Of a stretch of 64,000 nucleotides of DNA, positions 1 through 10,911 are shown piece after piece. The translations under genes were made by a program, and so were the position numbers. The notes beneath the pieces are model-generated. The model searched no databases. It saw nothing but the letters and a program-made list of their open reading frames with translations, and was not told the origin of the DNA. The DNA comes from Opitutaceae bacterium (GTDB lineage Bacteria > Verrucomicrobiota > Verrucomicrobiia > Opitutales > Opitutaceae), in NCBI GenBank assembly GCA_027490995.1, contig JAIXWY010000013.1:185429-249428 (forward strand), given 5' to 3'. Position 1 is the stretch's first letter; each line of letters opens with the position of its first letter.

Positions 1-1
1 C

Positions 2-1456
2 GCGCTCGCGGAGGTGCGTCGCGCGCTGGTTGAATTCAAAAAATCGGGCAAGCCGGTGATGGCCCACCTGTTTCGCGCCGACGCGAACGATCTCTATCTG
101 GCCTCGACGGCAGAAGAGATCGTGCTCGACCCCTATGGCCAGGTGGATGTCGCCGGTCTCGCGTCGGAGGGTCTCTTCTTCGCCGGCGCCATGGAGAAGG
201 TGGGCATCCAAGCTCAGGTCGTGCGCGTTGGAAAATACAAGTCAGCCATTGAGCCGTTCACCTCGCGCGAGATGAGCCCGGCCAGTCGCGAACAGTTGCA
301 GGTCCTGCTCGATTCCGCTTGGGTCACGCTGCGCGACGAGATCGCATCGGCGCGTGGACTTTCTCCCGACGCGCTTCAGGCGTTGGTGGACCGCGAGCGA
401 TTCTTTACCGGCGAGGCGGCGGTGAAGGCCGGCTTGGTGACCCGGATCGCGTATCAGGATGAGGTGATTGATGAGTTGAAGCGGCGCACGGAGAGCAAGC
501 CGGACGCCGAGACTTTCGCGCGGGTGTCGATGGCAGCCTATGCGAAGCGCGCCCATCCCACCGCGCCTAAGCCGGCCTCCGGAAAGGCGGCGGGCGTGGT
601 TGCGGTGGTCTATGCGGAAGGTGTGATCGTGGATGGTGAAGGCGGCGAAGGGGAGATTGGTGGCAAGCGCTTCGCTCGCGAACTGCGACGACTGCGGCAG
701 GACTCCAAGGTGTCCGCGATCGTCCTGCGGGTGAATAGTCCCGGCGGTTCCGCCTCGGCCTCGGAGCACATCCTGCGCGAAGTACGGTTGGCGCGTGAGA
801 CGAAGCCTGTCGTGGTTTCGATGGGTGGCTATGCCGCGTCGGGTGGTTACTGGATCTCCAGTTTCGGTGATCACATCTTTGCTGAACCCACCACCATCAC
901 GGGTTCGATCGGGGTGTTCGGGCTGCTGTTTAACGCCGCCGAACTCACGGAAAAGCTCGGTGTCTCCTTCGACGTCGTGAAGACGGGTCGCTATGCAGAC
1001 ACGCTTTCGATCTCCCGCCCGAAGACGGAGGCCGAGTTGGCGTTGATCCAGCGCGATGTCGATTGGATCTACCGCGAGTTCCTCTCCCGCGTCGCCGAGG
1101 GCCGCAAACTCGATCCCGCGCTGGTCGCCGAACTGGCGCAGGGGCGGGTGTGGATCGGAGCGGATGCGCTCACCCGCGGATTGGTCGATGAAATGGGAGG
1201 TCTGGAAGACGCGATCCAGTACGCGGCGAAGAAGGCTGGCGTGGACGAGAACTACAGCGTCCGCGAGCGGCCGGTGCACAAGCCCTTCGCCGAGTCGTTC
1301 GCCGAGGCCTTGCAGGGATTGGAGGCCCGGGTTTTTGGCCGTGGTCCGCTCGGACTCGTGGTGGCCCGAATGGAGTCCGAATTGGAGCAACTGAACACGT
1401 TCAACGACCCGCGGGGAATCTACGCTCGCCTCCCGTTGGAGTTCGTCCTTCGGTGA
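2..1456 (+). CDS. sppA: Signal peptide peptidase SppA, 67K type, 5'-truncated
   Basis: This is a membrane-bound serine protease of family S49, which degrades leftover signal peptides and membrane protein fragments. The reading frame is open to the left edge, so the N-terminus with its membrane anchor lies outside the window; about 484 residues are visible. Two tandem S49 domains are present, as in the long (E. coli-type) form. The N-terminal copy carries the general-base lysine in RVGKYKSAIEPF near position 240. The C-terminal copy carries the nucleophile serine in YAASGGYWI near position 845. The VNSPGG oxyanion-strand motif lies just upstream of it. sufT follows after 9 bases. Identification is secure; only the true start is unknown. 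Confidence 0.95.
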   Translation, partial: ALAEVRRALVEFKKSGKPVMAHLFRADANDLYLASTAEEIVLDPYGQVDVAGLASEGLFFAGAMEKVGIQAQVVRVGKYKSAIEPFTSREMSPASREQLQVLLDSAWVTLRDEIASARGLSPDALQALVDRERFFTGEAAVKAGLVTRIAYQDEVIDELKRRTESKPDAETFARVSMAAYAKRAHPTAPKPASGKAAGVVAVVYAEGVIVDGEGGEGEIGGKRFARELRRLRQDSKVSAIVLRVNSPGGSASASEHILREVRLARETKPVVVSMGGYAASGGYWISSFGDHIFAEPTTITGSIGVFGLLFNAAELTEKLGVSFDVVKTGRYADTLSISRPKTEAELALIQRDVDWIYREFLSRVAEGRKLDPALVAELAQGRVWIGADALTRGLVDEMGGLEDAIQYAAKKAGVDENYSVRERPVHKPFAESFAEALQGLEARVFGRGPLGLVVARMESELEQLNTFNDPRGIYARLPLEFVLR

Positions 1457-1465
1457 TTTGGCATC

Positions 1466-2020
1466 ATGTCTCAACACACCCTCTGCGCCGACATCTCGGC
1501 GACCCTCATTCCAGCCGGTAATGTAGTCACGCTGCCGGCGGGGACCTCCGTGTTCATCACCCAATCCTTGGGCGGCAATGTCACGGTGCGTACCGACCAA
1601 GGGCTTTTTCGCATCGCCGCAGAGGATGTCGGCGCCATCGCGGGCTACACGCCGGACGAGCGCGTGGCCCCGGGGGCGGAGGCGGCGCCTTTGGGCGATG
1701 CGGGGAGCTTCAGCGAAGAGAGGGTGTGGGAGGCGCTGCGGAGCTGCTTTGACCCCGAGATTCCGGTGAACATCGTGGACTTGGGCTTGATCTACGACTT
1801 AGCGATCGAGCCGGGAGCCGCAGGCGGAAACCGTGTCGAGGTGAAGATGACCCTCACTGCCCAAGGCTGCGGCATGGGTCCGGTGATCGCCGAGGACGCC
1901 CGGAAGAAGATTGCCGCCCTCCCCGCCGTGGAGGAGGCCCGCGTGTTCATCGTTTGGGACCCGGTCTGGAGTCCGCGCATGATTTCGCCGGCCGGCCGCA
2001 AGGCCTTGGGCTTGGAGTGA
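1466..2020 (+). CDS. sufT: Fe-S assembly protein SufT (MIP18/DUF59 family)
   Basis: This 184-residue protein belongs to the SufT group, which helps mature iron-sulfur proteins, probably as a carrier or targeting factor. The C-terminal half is a MIP18 (DUF59) domain with DPEIPVNIVDLGLIYD, the conserved cysteine in TAQGCGMG, and WDPVWSP. The N-terminal half is the short beta-rich extension seen in SufT and not in bare DUF59 proteins. It starts 9 bases after sppA and is probably cotranscribed. No other suf genes are visible in the window, so its usual partners must lie elsewhere. The fold and family are clear; the exact client proteins cannot be read from the sequence. Confidence 0.9.
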   Translation: MSQHTLCADISATLIPAGNVVTLPAGTSVFITQSLGGNVTVRTDQGLFRIAAEDVGAIAGYTPDERVAPGAEAAPLGDAGSFSEERVWEALRSCFDPEIPVNIVDLGLIYDLAIEPGAAGGNRVEVKMTLTAQGCGMGPVIAEDARKKIAALPAVEEARVFIVWDPVWSPRMISPAGRKALGLE

Positions 2021-2081
2021 TCGCGCTTCGGCGCGAGGTTCGCGATGCCGAGGCGCACTCAGACCGCCTCTGGAGTCGCGC

Positions 2082-3182
2082 CTAGGCGGTTACCGTCTCC
2101 AGAGAACACCCATCGGCGCCGGCTTCGGGGGTCTCGCAGTTCGGTCGTGCGATCACGCCTGGATACGGTTCATCGGCGAAGCTGACTTCCGCTCGGGCCA
2201 GCAGGTGGGTGTCGCAGACTGCGAATAGTTCCGCTTCGCCCTGGACCCGCCGCATCGCGTGCAGAAACGCACCCTCGGGGTCCACTCCCTGACCCACGAA
2301 GTTCAGGTACTTCTTCATCTTGTTCACGTGCGCCCGTTCCGGGATGGCCGGATCCGAGGTCGCGCGGTAGAGATGGTGGATGTAGGTGTGGACGTCTCCG
2401 AGGGTCACCCGAGTGACGGGTTGACCACCAAACGCCTCGCGGCACTGGCGGAAAATCCATGGGTTGCGGATGGCATGGCGTCCGATCATGACCCCTGCGG
2501 CGCCGGTCTCACGGACGATGCGGACGGCGGCCGACGCTGAGGTCACATTTCCATTTGCGAGGACCGGGCAGCGCACGGCGGCCACGGCGCGGGCGATCTC
2601 CTCGTACCGCACCTCGCTCCGGTACATCTCGCGTACGGTGCGGCCATGTACCGTGAGCAGATCAACGCGGTGATGATTGACGGAATCGAGGATGCGAGCG
2701 AAGTGTCGAGTATCCTCAAAGCCGATGCGCATTTTCACCGTGAATCGGCCCGGGCAGGCGGCGCGCAGGGCGCCGAGGATCTCGTGGATGCGGTCGGGGT
2801 CTCGGAGGAGGCCACCGCCGACATTCTTCTTGTAGACCTTCGGGGCCGGGCAGCCGAGATTGAGGTCAATACCGGCGATCGGATGCCGCTGGAGCTCGCG
2901 CACCGTCCGCTCAAGGTGAAAAATGTCCTCGCCGATCAGTTGGGCGAAGACGGGCCGCCCGGTCTTGTTCTCGTCGATGGAACGAAGGATGTGACGCTCT
3001 GGACGGGATTGAGAGTGGACGCGGAGAAACTCCGTGAAGAAGTAATCCGGTGCGCCGAACGCTGCGATTACGCCCATGAAGGCGAGATCGGTGACGTCCT
3101 GCATGGGGGCCAACGCCGTCCAAGGTTGCCCCGCGGTGATCGGCGGCGGCAGGGGGGCGAGGCCAGACGGCGACGCGCTCAT
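2082..3182 (-). CDS. tRNA-dihydrouridine synthase family protein
   Basis: This FMN enzyme reduces specific uridines in the tRNA D-loop or variable region to dihydrouridine using NADPH. The 366-residue protein has the TIM-barrel signatures of Dus: APMQDVTD near the N-terminus, NLGCPAP with the candidate catalytic cysteine, KMRIG, VHGR, ANGNV and MIGRHAIRNPW for flavin phosphate binding. I chose the ATG at 3182. A longer open frame exists upstream but only overlays the neighbouring nuclease gene in another frame. The subtype (DusA, B or C) cannot be assigned by eye. It lies 19 bases downstream of the DUF151 gene and probably belongs to the same leftward operon as lpxI and leuS. Confidence 0.9.
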   Translation of the reverse strand: MSASPSGLAPLPPPITAGQPWTALAPMQDVTDLAFMGVIAAFGAPDYFFTEFLRVHSQSRPERHILRSIDENKTGRPVFAQLIGEDIFHLERTVRELQRHPIAGIDLNLGCPAPKVYKKNVGGGLLRDPDRIHEILGALRAACPGRFTVKMRIGFEDTRHFARILDSVNHHRVDLLTVHGRTVREMYRSEVRYEEIARAVAAVRCPVLANGNVTSASAAVRIVRETGAAGVMIGRHAIRNPWIFRQCREAFGGQPVTRVTLGDVHTYIHHLYRATSDPAIPERAHVNKMKKYLNFVGQGVDPEGAFLHAMRRVQGEAELFAVCDTHLLARAEVSFADEPYPGVIARPNCETPEAGADGCSLETVTA

Positions 3183-3201
3183 GCGTGGCAGAGCCCGCGG
3201 C

Positions 3202-3723
3202 TCACGGCTTGTCTTTGCCCTCTTCCTCGCCGCTCTCGTCGGCCTCCTCGTCGTCCTCGCGGTCGTCGTCGTTCTCCTCCTGGGCCTGCTGTTTGAGCAC
3301 GCGCTCGAGGATCTCGGACATGTCGTCGACGGAATCGAAGACCTTGCGCGCAACGAGGATCGGACGCTTACCCTGCAGGGCGAGGACGATCGAGTCGCTC
3401 GGACGTGCGTCCAGCTCGATGATCTTGCGGCCAAGCTCGTTCTCCATCCGGAGAAGCAGTCGAGCGAAGAACGTCCCGTCGTTGACGTCGTTGATCACGA
3501 TGTGGTCCAACGACGCACCGAGCCCAAGCAAGATGCTGCCGATGAGATCGTGGGTCAGGGGCCGCTCTTTGCGGATGCCCTTGAGGGAAAGCTGAATCGC
3601 GTTGCCCACGGAGTGGTCGACGTAGATGACGAACGCCTTGGCGTCGTTGCCGAGAAACACGGCGCAGCCGTTGGTCGTGGGCATGACGCCCTTGACGGAG
3701 ACGGGAACGACTTCGTTAGCCAT
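3202..3723 (-). CDS. Bifunctional nuclease family protein (DUF151)
   Basis: This 173-residue protein carries the DUF151/BFN domain in its first 135 residues, with SVGNAIQLSLKG, RPLTHDLIGSILLGLG and the ARPSDSIVLAL block typical of the family. Plant members have been reported to have RNase and DNase activity. Bacterial members are widespread and mostly uncharacterised. The last 35 residues are a highly acidic low-complexity tail of Asp and Glu ending in KDKP, probably disordered. The gene sits between lpxI and dus in a leftward cluster with short spacers. The domain call is firm; a physiological nuclease role is only inferred. Confidence 0.88.
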   Translation of the reverse strand: MANEVVPVSVKGVMPTTNGCAVFLGNDAKAFVIYVDHSVGNAIQLSLKGIRKERPLTHDLIGSILLGLGASLDHIVINDVNDGTFFARLLLRMENELGRKIIELDARPSDSIVLALQGKRPILVARKVFDSVDDMSEILERVLKQQAQEENDDDREDDEEADESGEEEGKDKP

Positions 3724-3777
3724 AAGACAATGGTGCGCGGATTCGGGGTGGGCGCAAGCGAAGCGCCGCAGGGAGAG

Positions 3778-4641
3778 TTAGGGCTGACTGGAGTCAGGCG
3801 TGTACCCAAAGAGAGCGATCCCGTCGGCGCGCGCTTGGGCGAGGACGGCAGGTTTATCGAGGATGATGACGTTGCCCGCCTCAAGGGCGGCGGCGCGGAT
3901 CCCCGCCTCGCGCAGACTCTCGATCGTGCGCAGACCGAAGACGGGAACATCGAACCGATAATCTTGGGCTGGCTTCACGGTCTTCACGAAGAGTGCGTGA
4001 TCGGAGCGAAACTCGCCTGCGCGGCGGATCATGGCGTCGGTGCCCTCAAATGCCTCGACGGCAAGGACGGTGCCGCGGCGAACCACGCAACCCTGGCCGA
4101 TGTCGAGTCGGGCGCATTCCCTGGCGATGCGGATCCCATGGGCGAGGTGCTCGTCCTCAATCGGAAACCGTCCGCCGGTCATGCAGCCCGGAGTGGCGAG
4201 ATGGTCGTCGATGAAACTGCGCGCATCCAGCAGGCGGATGTTCAAGGCCTCGATTTCGCGGGCGATGGCACCGAAAATGGTCTCGGCGTTTCTTTCCTTG
4301 AGGGAGAACAGGAGGCGGGCGGCCTTGAGGTCGGGATGGAGGCCGCGGAACAGGCGACGCGGCGTGATCTGGCCGGCCATGAGGGCGTAGCCCGCCTCGA
4401 ACTCCTCCAGCGTGCGCAGCATCCGGCCGAGTTGCCCCACACGCAGTTCCCGCCGCTCGCTGTCAGCAAAGGTCGCCACCAATTCGGGAGCGGTCTCTTC
4501 GGCGAAACAAATCAGCCGGACGGTGCCGCCCGCTGCCCGGATCCGCTCCGCGACGAGCGCAGGGTAGCGCCCCTGGCCGGCGATCAGCCCCACCGGGCGG
4601 CGGAGATCAAAGTCGGCAGGCAGGAAGGCAGAGACGGACAT
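3778..4641 (-). CDS. lpxI: UDP-2,3-diacylglucosamine pyrophosphatase LpxI
   Basis: LpxI hydrolyses UDP-2,3-diacylglucosamine to lipid X and UMP, the fourth step of lipid A synthesis, at the cytoplasmic face of the inner membrane. It replaces LpxH in several phyla. The 287-residue protein has the N-terminal LpxI domain starting GLIAGQGRYPALVAE and the C-terminal domain with TVLAVEAFEGTDAMIRRAG, VKTVKP, DVPVFGLRTIE and the near-terminal FGYTPDS. Its length matches the family. It lies 27 bases downstream of leuS on the same strand. Its presence shows that the organism makes lipid A and has an outer membrane. Confidence 0.95.
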   Translation of the reverse strand: MSVSAFLPADFDLRRPVGLIAGQGRYPALVAERIRAAGGTVRLICFAEETAPELVATFADSERRELRVGQLGRMLRTLEEFEAGYALMAGQITPRRLFRGLHPDLKAARLLFSLKERNAETIFGAIAREIEALNIRLLDARSFIDDHLATPGCMTGGRFPIEDEHLAHGIRIARECARLDIGQGCVVRRGTVLAVEAFEGTDAMIRRAGEFRSDHALFVKTVKPAQDYRFDVPVFGLRTIESLREAGIRAAALEAGNVIILDKPAVLAQARADGIALFGYTPDSSQP

Positions 4642-4668
4642 CGGCGACGGACTCGGGTGTGGTTCGGA

Positions 4669-7251
<2,583 letters not shown>

Positions 7252-7366
7252 TTGGAAAGTCGTCCTCGAGGTTGGGTCTTTCGCGGTGTACGTCAACGGG
7301 AGAGCGGGGTCGGCAAAGCTGGCTCTTGCGGATCGAGCCGAAGTCGGCAGCGTCGGGTCAATTCAC

Positions 7367-7990
7367 ATGTTCACGGGACTTGTCGAGGAATCCGGTCGGG
7401 TGGTGGAGTTTTCCGCGTATTGCGGGCAGCACGTGCTGCGCGTCGAGGCTCAGCGAGTGCTCGACGGTCTCGCTCTCGGTGACTCGATCGCGGTGAATGG
7501 CTGCTGCCTGACCGTGGCGGCGCGCGAGGGGAGTGTGCTCCAGTTTGACCTGCTTGCCGAGACCCGGCGGGTGACGAGTCTCGCCGCGCTGGTTCCGGGG
7601 AGCTTGGTGAACCTTGAGCGAAGCCTTGCCTACGGTGGCCGCATGGGCGGGCACTTCGTCACCGGTCACGTCGACGCGGTGGGAACGATCGAGGTATTTG
7701 AGCCTCGAGGCGCGGATCATTACCTGCGCGTCAAGGTCCCGGCTGGTTCGGGCCGCTACCTCATTCCCAAGGGGAGCATCGCGATCGACGGCGTGTCGCT
7801 GACCGTCGCGGAGGCGGAGGGAGATTCCGTCGGTGTTTGGCTGATTCCCCACACACTTGCCGTCACCCACCTGCATACGCGGCGAGTGGGGGACCTCGTC
7901 AATCTGGAGTTTGACGTACTCGGAAAGTACGTCGAACGCATGCTGGAGGCTAGGTTGGGTCACGCACCCGCCTTGAGGGGCACTTCCTGA
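7367..7990 (+). CDS. ribE: Riboflavin synthase (alpha subunit)
   Basis: This enzyme catalyses the dismutation of two 6,7-dimethyl-8-ribityllumazine molecules to riboflavin. The 207-residue protein begins with the diagnostic MFTGLVEE and contains the two lumazine-binding repeats. Repeat 1 carries DSIAVNGCCLTV and GGHFVTGHVD. Repeat 2 carries GSIAIDGVSLTV and IPHTLAVTHL. The ATG at 7367 is chosen because the family always starts MFTG; the open frame extends upstream without support. The other rib genes are not in the window. It is followed after 5 bases by a uracil-DNA glycosylase on the same strand, so the two are probably cotranscribed. It is divergent from leuS. Confidence 0.96.
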   Translation: MFTGLVEESGRVVEFSAYCGQHVLRVEAQRVLDGLALGDSIAVNGCCLTVAAREGSVLQFDLLAETRRVTSLAALVPGSLVNLERSLAYGGRMGGHFVTGHVDAVGTIEVFEPRGADHYLRVKVPAGSGRYLIPKGSIAIDGVSLTVAEAEGDSVGVWLIPHTLAVTHLHTRRVGDLVNLEFDVLGKYVERMLEARLGHAPALRGTS

Positions 7991-7995
7991 GTCCG

Positions 7996-8985
7996 ATGGA
8001 TGCCATCCTCGAAGCGCTTTCGTCGGAGCTGCGTCGTCTCAAGGCGGCCGGCGTCAAGACCGTTGCCGTTTCGCCGGAGTCACTCGCGGCTCTACGGCGT
8101 CTGGCAGAGGCGGCACCCCGTCGCGATTCCCACGTCGCACCGGTTGCCGGAACGGCGAGATCGATCGGGGTGGACTCGGCGGGACCGGTGGATCGTGGGC
8201 GGGCAAGTGCGGTGGTCACTCCGCCGCTCGCTCAGGCCGTCGTACCGGCACCGACACCGGCGCCGACGCGTCGTTCCGAACCTGCCGAGCCTCCGGTCGC
8301 GCCGAAGTTTCCCTCGCCGCAGCCGTTTTCGATTCCCGCTGGGACGAAGGCCGAGCGGATGACTGCACTGCGCGAGAGGATTCTCGCGGATCCGGTCTGC
8401 CGGCAGCAGGTGCGGCCGGGCAAGAAGCTGGTCGTCGGTACCGGGAGCCTAGAGGCGAAGCTTTTTTTCTGTGGCGAGGCGCCGGGGGCCGAGGAGGAGA
8501 CGCAGGGCGAGCCATTCGTCGGTCCGGCGGGACAGTTGCTGACCCGCATGATTCAGGCGATGGGCGTGCGTCGGGAGGACGTTTATATCGGGAATATCAT
8601 GAACTGGCGGCCCGACCTGCCGACCGCGGAGGGGCAGGAACAGATGGGTAACCGTCCGCCCACGCCCGAGGAGCTCCAGTACTGTCTTCCGTTCCTGCGC
8701 GCCCAGCTCGAGATCGTGGCGCCCGACGTGATCGTGGCTCTGGGCTCGACAGCCGCTCAGGGGCTTCTCGGCGCCGGCTCATTCAAGGCACTCGGCGAAG
8801 TCCGTGGGCGCTGGAGTGAATTCGCGGGCAAGCCGGTGATGGTCACCTACCACCCGAGCTACATTCTTCGGAATGGCTCCAATCGGTCGAAGCGCGCCAT
8901 CTGGGAGGATCTCCTCCTCGTGATGGAACGGGTTGGCCTCGCCATTTCCGAGAAGCAGCGCGGCTTCTTTCTCGACCGCACCTAG
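7996..8985 (+). CDS. Uracil-DNA glycosylase, family 4-like, lacking the Fe-S cysteines
   Basis: This protein is predicted to excise uracil from DNA. Its last 200 residues carry the UDG superfamily motifs: GEAPGAEEETQGEPFVGPAG for motif 1 and uracil binding, and TYHPSYIL for motif 2. Family 4 enzymes hold a 4Fe-4S cluster with four cysteines. Here the N-terminal CxxC pair is missing and NIMNWRP has tryptophan where family 4 has KCRP; only the late cysteine in LQYCLPFL remains. A cluster-free version of this branch exists in other bacteria. The first 120 residues are a proline/alanine-rich extension of unknown role. The gene starts 5 bases after ribE. Confidence 0.88.
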   Translation: MDAILEALSSELRRLKAAGVKTVAVSPESLAALRRLAEAAPRRDSHVAPVAGTARSIGVDSAGPVDRGRASAVVTPPLAQAVVPAPTPAPTRRSEPAEPPVAPKFPSPQPFSIPAGTKAERMTALRERILADPVCRQQVRPGKKLVVGTGSLEAKLFFCGEAPGAEEETQGEPFVGPAGQLLTRMIQAMGVRREDVYIGNIMNWRPDLPTAEGQEQMGNRPPTPEELQYCLPFLRAQLEIVAPDVIVALGSTAAQGLLGAGSFKALGEVRGRWSEFAGKPVMVTYHPSYILRNGSNRSKRAIWEDLLLVMERVGLAISEKQRGFFLDRT

Positions 8986-9051
8986 AACGCGGTGCGTCGC
9001 GGGAACGACCGGGCGAGACGGCGTTGATCGCGCTCCGGCCCGACTCCCGCG

Positions 9052-9405
9052 TTACAGCAGCGCGGAAAGGGCGCTGCGAGCGGTGGCGAACTCGGCCTCG
9101 AGCTCCGCGACCGCACCCTCCAGTCCGACCAGACCATTCTTGCGCGCATCGTGCTCAATCCGTTCCGCCGTGCGCCGGAGTCGCTCAGCTCCCAGATTGC
9201 CGCAGCTTCCCTTGATCGTGTGCGCGGCGCGGATGAACGCGACGGTATCGCCGGTGGCCAGCGTGGAGCGGGCATCGTTGATCCGGGCGGGAGTATCCTC
9301 GAGGAAGATCTCGATGATCTCCTTGAGGAAGCTGTCGTCGCCGGGACTCAGCTCGCGTAGACCCGAGATCGCTGCGGGATCGAGGATGGGGTAATCTGAG
9401 CTCAT
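9052..9405 (-). CDS. Hpt (histidine phosphotransfer) domain protein
   Basis: This 117-residue protein is a stand-alone Hpt module, which relays phosphoryl groups between receiver domains in multistep phosphorelays. The phosphoacceptor histidine lies in AAHTIKGSCGNLGAERL at about residue 65. Flanking helices include FLKEIIEIFLEDTPARI and LEGAVAELEAEFATARSAL. The ATG at 9405 gives a family-size protein; the longer open frame upstream reads into an uncoupled region. No hybrid kinase or receiver partner lies next to it, so its relay partners are elsewhere. It converges on the uracil-DNA glycosylase gene and is divergent from metK, with the metK promoter region between them. Confidence 0.88.
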   Translation of the reverse strand: MSSDYPILDPAAISGLRELSPGDDSFLKEIIEIFLEDTPARINDARSTLATGDTVAFIRAAHTIKGSCGNLGAERLRRTAERIEHDARKNGLVGLEGAVAELEAEFATARSALSALL

Positions 9406-9559
9406 GGCGAAAGGAGCGATGGGATGGCAGTGCCCTGCATCTAACGGACCGCACGAGGAGGGCCTTGAGGGCATCCCGTAGTCGAACGTAAGCAATCTCG
9501 GGCCTCGAATTGAGGATTCGACCCGACGCGGCAGGGCCGCGCACTGACTGGAAAACACA

Positions 9560-9585
9560 TATCAAAGTATTCGAATATGTTGATA
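9560..9585. promoter_or_regulatory. AT-rich inverted repeat upstream of metK, candidate operator
   Basis: A 26-base imperfect palindrome with outer arms TATCAA and TTGATA and a central TATTCGAATA lies 43 bases before the metK start. It is in a locally AT-rich patch. The right half overlaps a plausible -10 element (TATGTT), as expected for repressor control. A related repeat sharing the CATATC half-site precedes metH. Control by a SAM- or SAH-sensing regulator is inference; no regulator gene is nearby. Confidence 0.5.
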
Positions 9586-9628
9586 ATGGCTTGCCGAGGG
9601 TCCGTGGGGGGCCTTTTCTCAGGGTTTT

Positions 9629-10831
9629 ATGGCAAATTCCTTCGTCTTTTCCTCGGAGTCCGTGGGTGAGGGGCATCCCGACAAGGTCGCGGATCTGATC
9701 TCGGATAGCGTGCTCGACGCCTGCCTGAGCATCGATCGGCGGAGCCGTGTGGCCTGCGAGACGCTCGTGAAGTCGAATGCCGTGGTGCTCGCTGGCGAGA
9801 TCACGATTCCGGCGATTGGCACCAAGCCGATCGATCAGGCGATTAACATTGGCGCGGTGGTGCGCGATGCGATCCGCGACATCGGCTACGTGAACGATGA
9901 CGATGTGTTCCATGCCGATCGCGTCTTCATCCACAATCTCCTAACGACGCAGTCCCCGGACATCGCCCAAGGCGTCGATGCCAAGGCGGCCGAGGGGAAG
10001 AAGACCAAGGAACAGGGTGCCGGTGACCAGGGTTTGATGTTCGGTTACGCCTGCGACGAGACCAAGGAGTTGATGCCAACGCCGGTCATGTTTGCGCATC
10101 GTCTTGGTCGTGAGTTGACCCGCATCCGCAAGAGCGGCCGGGTCAAGTGGCTCCGTCCTGATGCGAAGTCGCAGGTCTCCATCCGCTACGACAACGGCAA
10201 GCCCGTCGAGGTGGTGAATGTGGTGATTTCGACCCAGCACTCCGAGGATGTGAAGCACTCCGCGATCGAGTCGTTTCTTATCAGTCAGGTGATCAAGAAG
10301 GTCATCCCGGCGAACCTGCTGAATAAGCGCACCGAGTTCCTTATCAACCCGACGGGACGCTTCGTCGTGGGTGGACCGCAGGGCGACTCCGGTCTCACAG
10401 GCCGTAAGATCATTGTTGATACCTACGGCGGTTGGGGTCGCCACGGGGGTGGCGCGTTTTCGGGTAAGGATCCGTCAAAGGTGGATCGTTCTGCGGCCTA
10501 CATGGCTCGCTGGGTTGCGAAAACGATCGTGGCCTCCGGCCTCGCCCGCATCGCCGAACTCCAGGTCGCCTACGCGATCGGTCACCCGAAGCCCGTGAGC
10601 GTGTTCGTCGATACCTTCGAAACGGGTAAGGTCTCCGACGAGGTGATCGCGAAGGCGGTGCAGGAGGTCTTCAGCTTCAAGCCTGCCGACATCATCCGTC
10701 AGCTCGACCTGCTCCGTCCGATCTATCGCCAGACGACCAATTATGGTCACTTCGGCAAGGACGGCCTGAGCTGGGAACAGACCACCCGCGCCGCCGCGTT
10801 GCGCGCCGCCGTCAAGCGCTACCAAGGCTGA
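9629..10831 (+). CDS. metK: S-adenosylmethionine synthetase
   Basis: MetK makes S-adenosylmethionine from methionine and ATP, releasing phosphate and pyrophosphate. The 400-residue protein has the expected signatures: [19 protein letters not shown] at the N-terminus, [12 protein letters not shown] for the substrate loop region, and [21 protein letters not shown] for the phosphate-binding loop. Length is normal. The next gene on the strand, 80 bases on, is ahcY. SAM synthesis and removal of the methyltransfer product SAH are therefore encoded side by side. An inverted repeat in the promoter region may control it. No SAM riboswitch was recognised in the leader. Confidence 0.97.
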   Translation: MANSFVFSSESVGEGHPDKVADLISDSVLDACLSIDRRSRVACETLVKSNAVVLAGEITIPAIGTKPIDQAINIGAVVRDAIRDIGYVNDDDVFHADRVFIHNLLTTQSPDIAQGVDAKAAEGKKTKEQGAGDQGLMFGYACDETKELMPTPVMFAHRLGRELTRIRKSGRVKWLRPDAKSQVSIRYDNGKPVEVVNVVISTQHSEDVKHSAIESFLISQVIKKVIPANLLNKRTEFLINPTGRFVVGGPQGDSGLTGRKIIVDTYGGWGRHGGGAFSGKDPSKVDRSAAYMARWVAKTIVASGLARIAELQVAYAIGHPKPVSVFVDTFETGKVSDEVIAKAVQEVFSFKPADIIRQLDLLRPIYRQTTNYGHFGKDGLSWEQTTRAAALRAAVKRYQG

Positions 10832-10911
10832 TCAAGCCCTCCACTGCCGGACCGGGGCGCCCGCCTCGTTTCCAACTCATCGCACGTCCACTTCCTTCAA
10901 TTCTATTTTCC

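Noticed and set aside
2021..2036. Hairpin TCGCGC-TTCG-GCGCGA between sufT and dus as a terminator
   Set aside because: The stem is perfect but no thymine tract follows on either strand, so termination is not supported.
3183..3434. N-terminal extension of the Dus gene
   Set aside because: It overlays the DUF151 gene in another frame and has an arginine/serine-rich composition typical of a shadow frame.
9406..9628. Possible SAM riboswitch in the metK leader
   Set aside because: I could not match any of the known SAM or SAH riboswitch cores; only the inverted repeat stands out.
10832..10911. Possible SAH riboswitch before ahcY
   Set aside because: The spacer is short and lacks the conserved core sequences.
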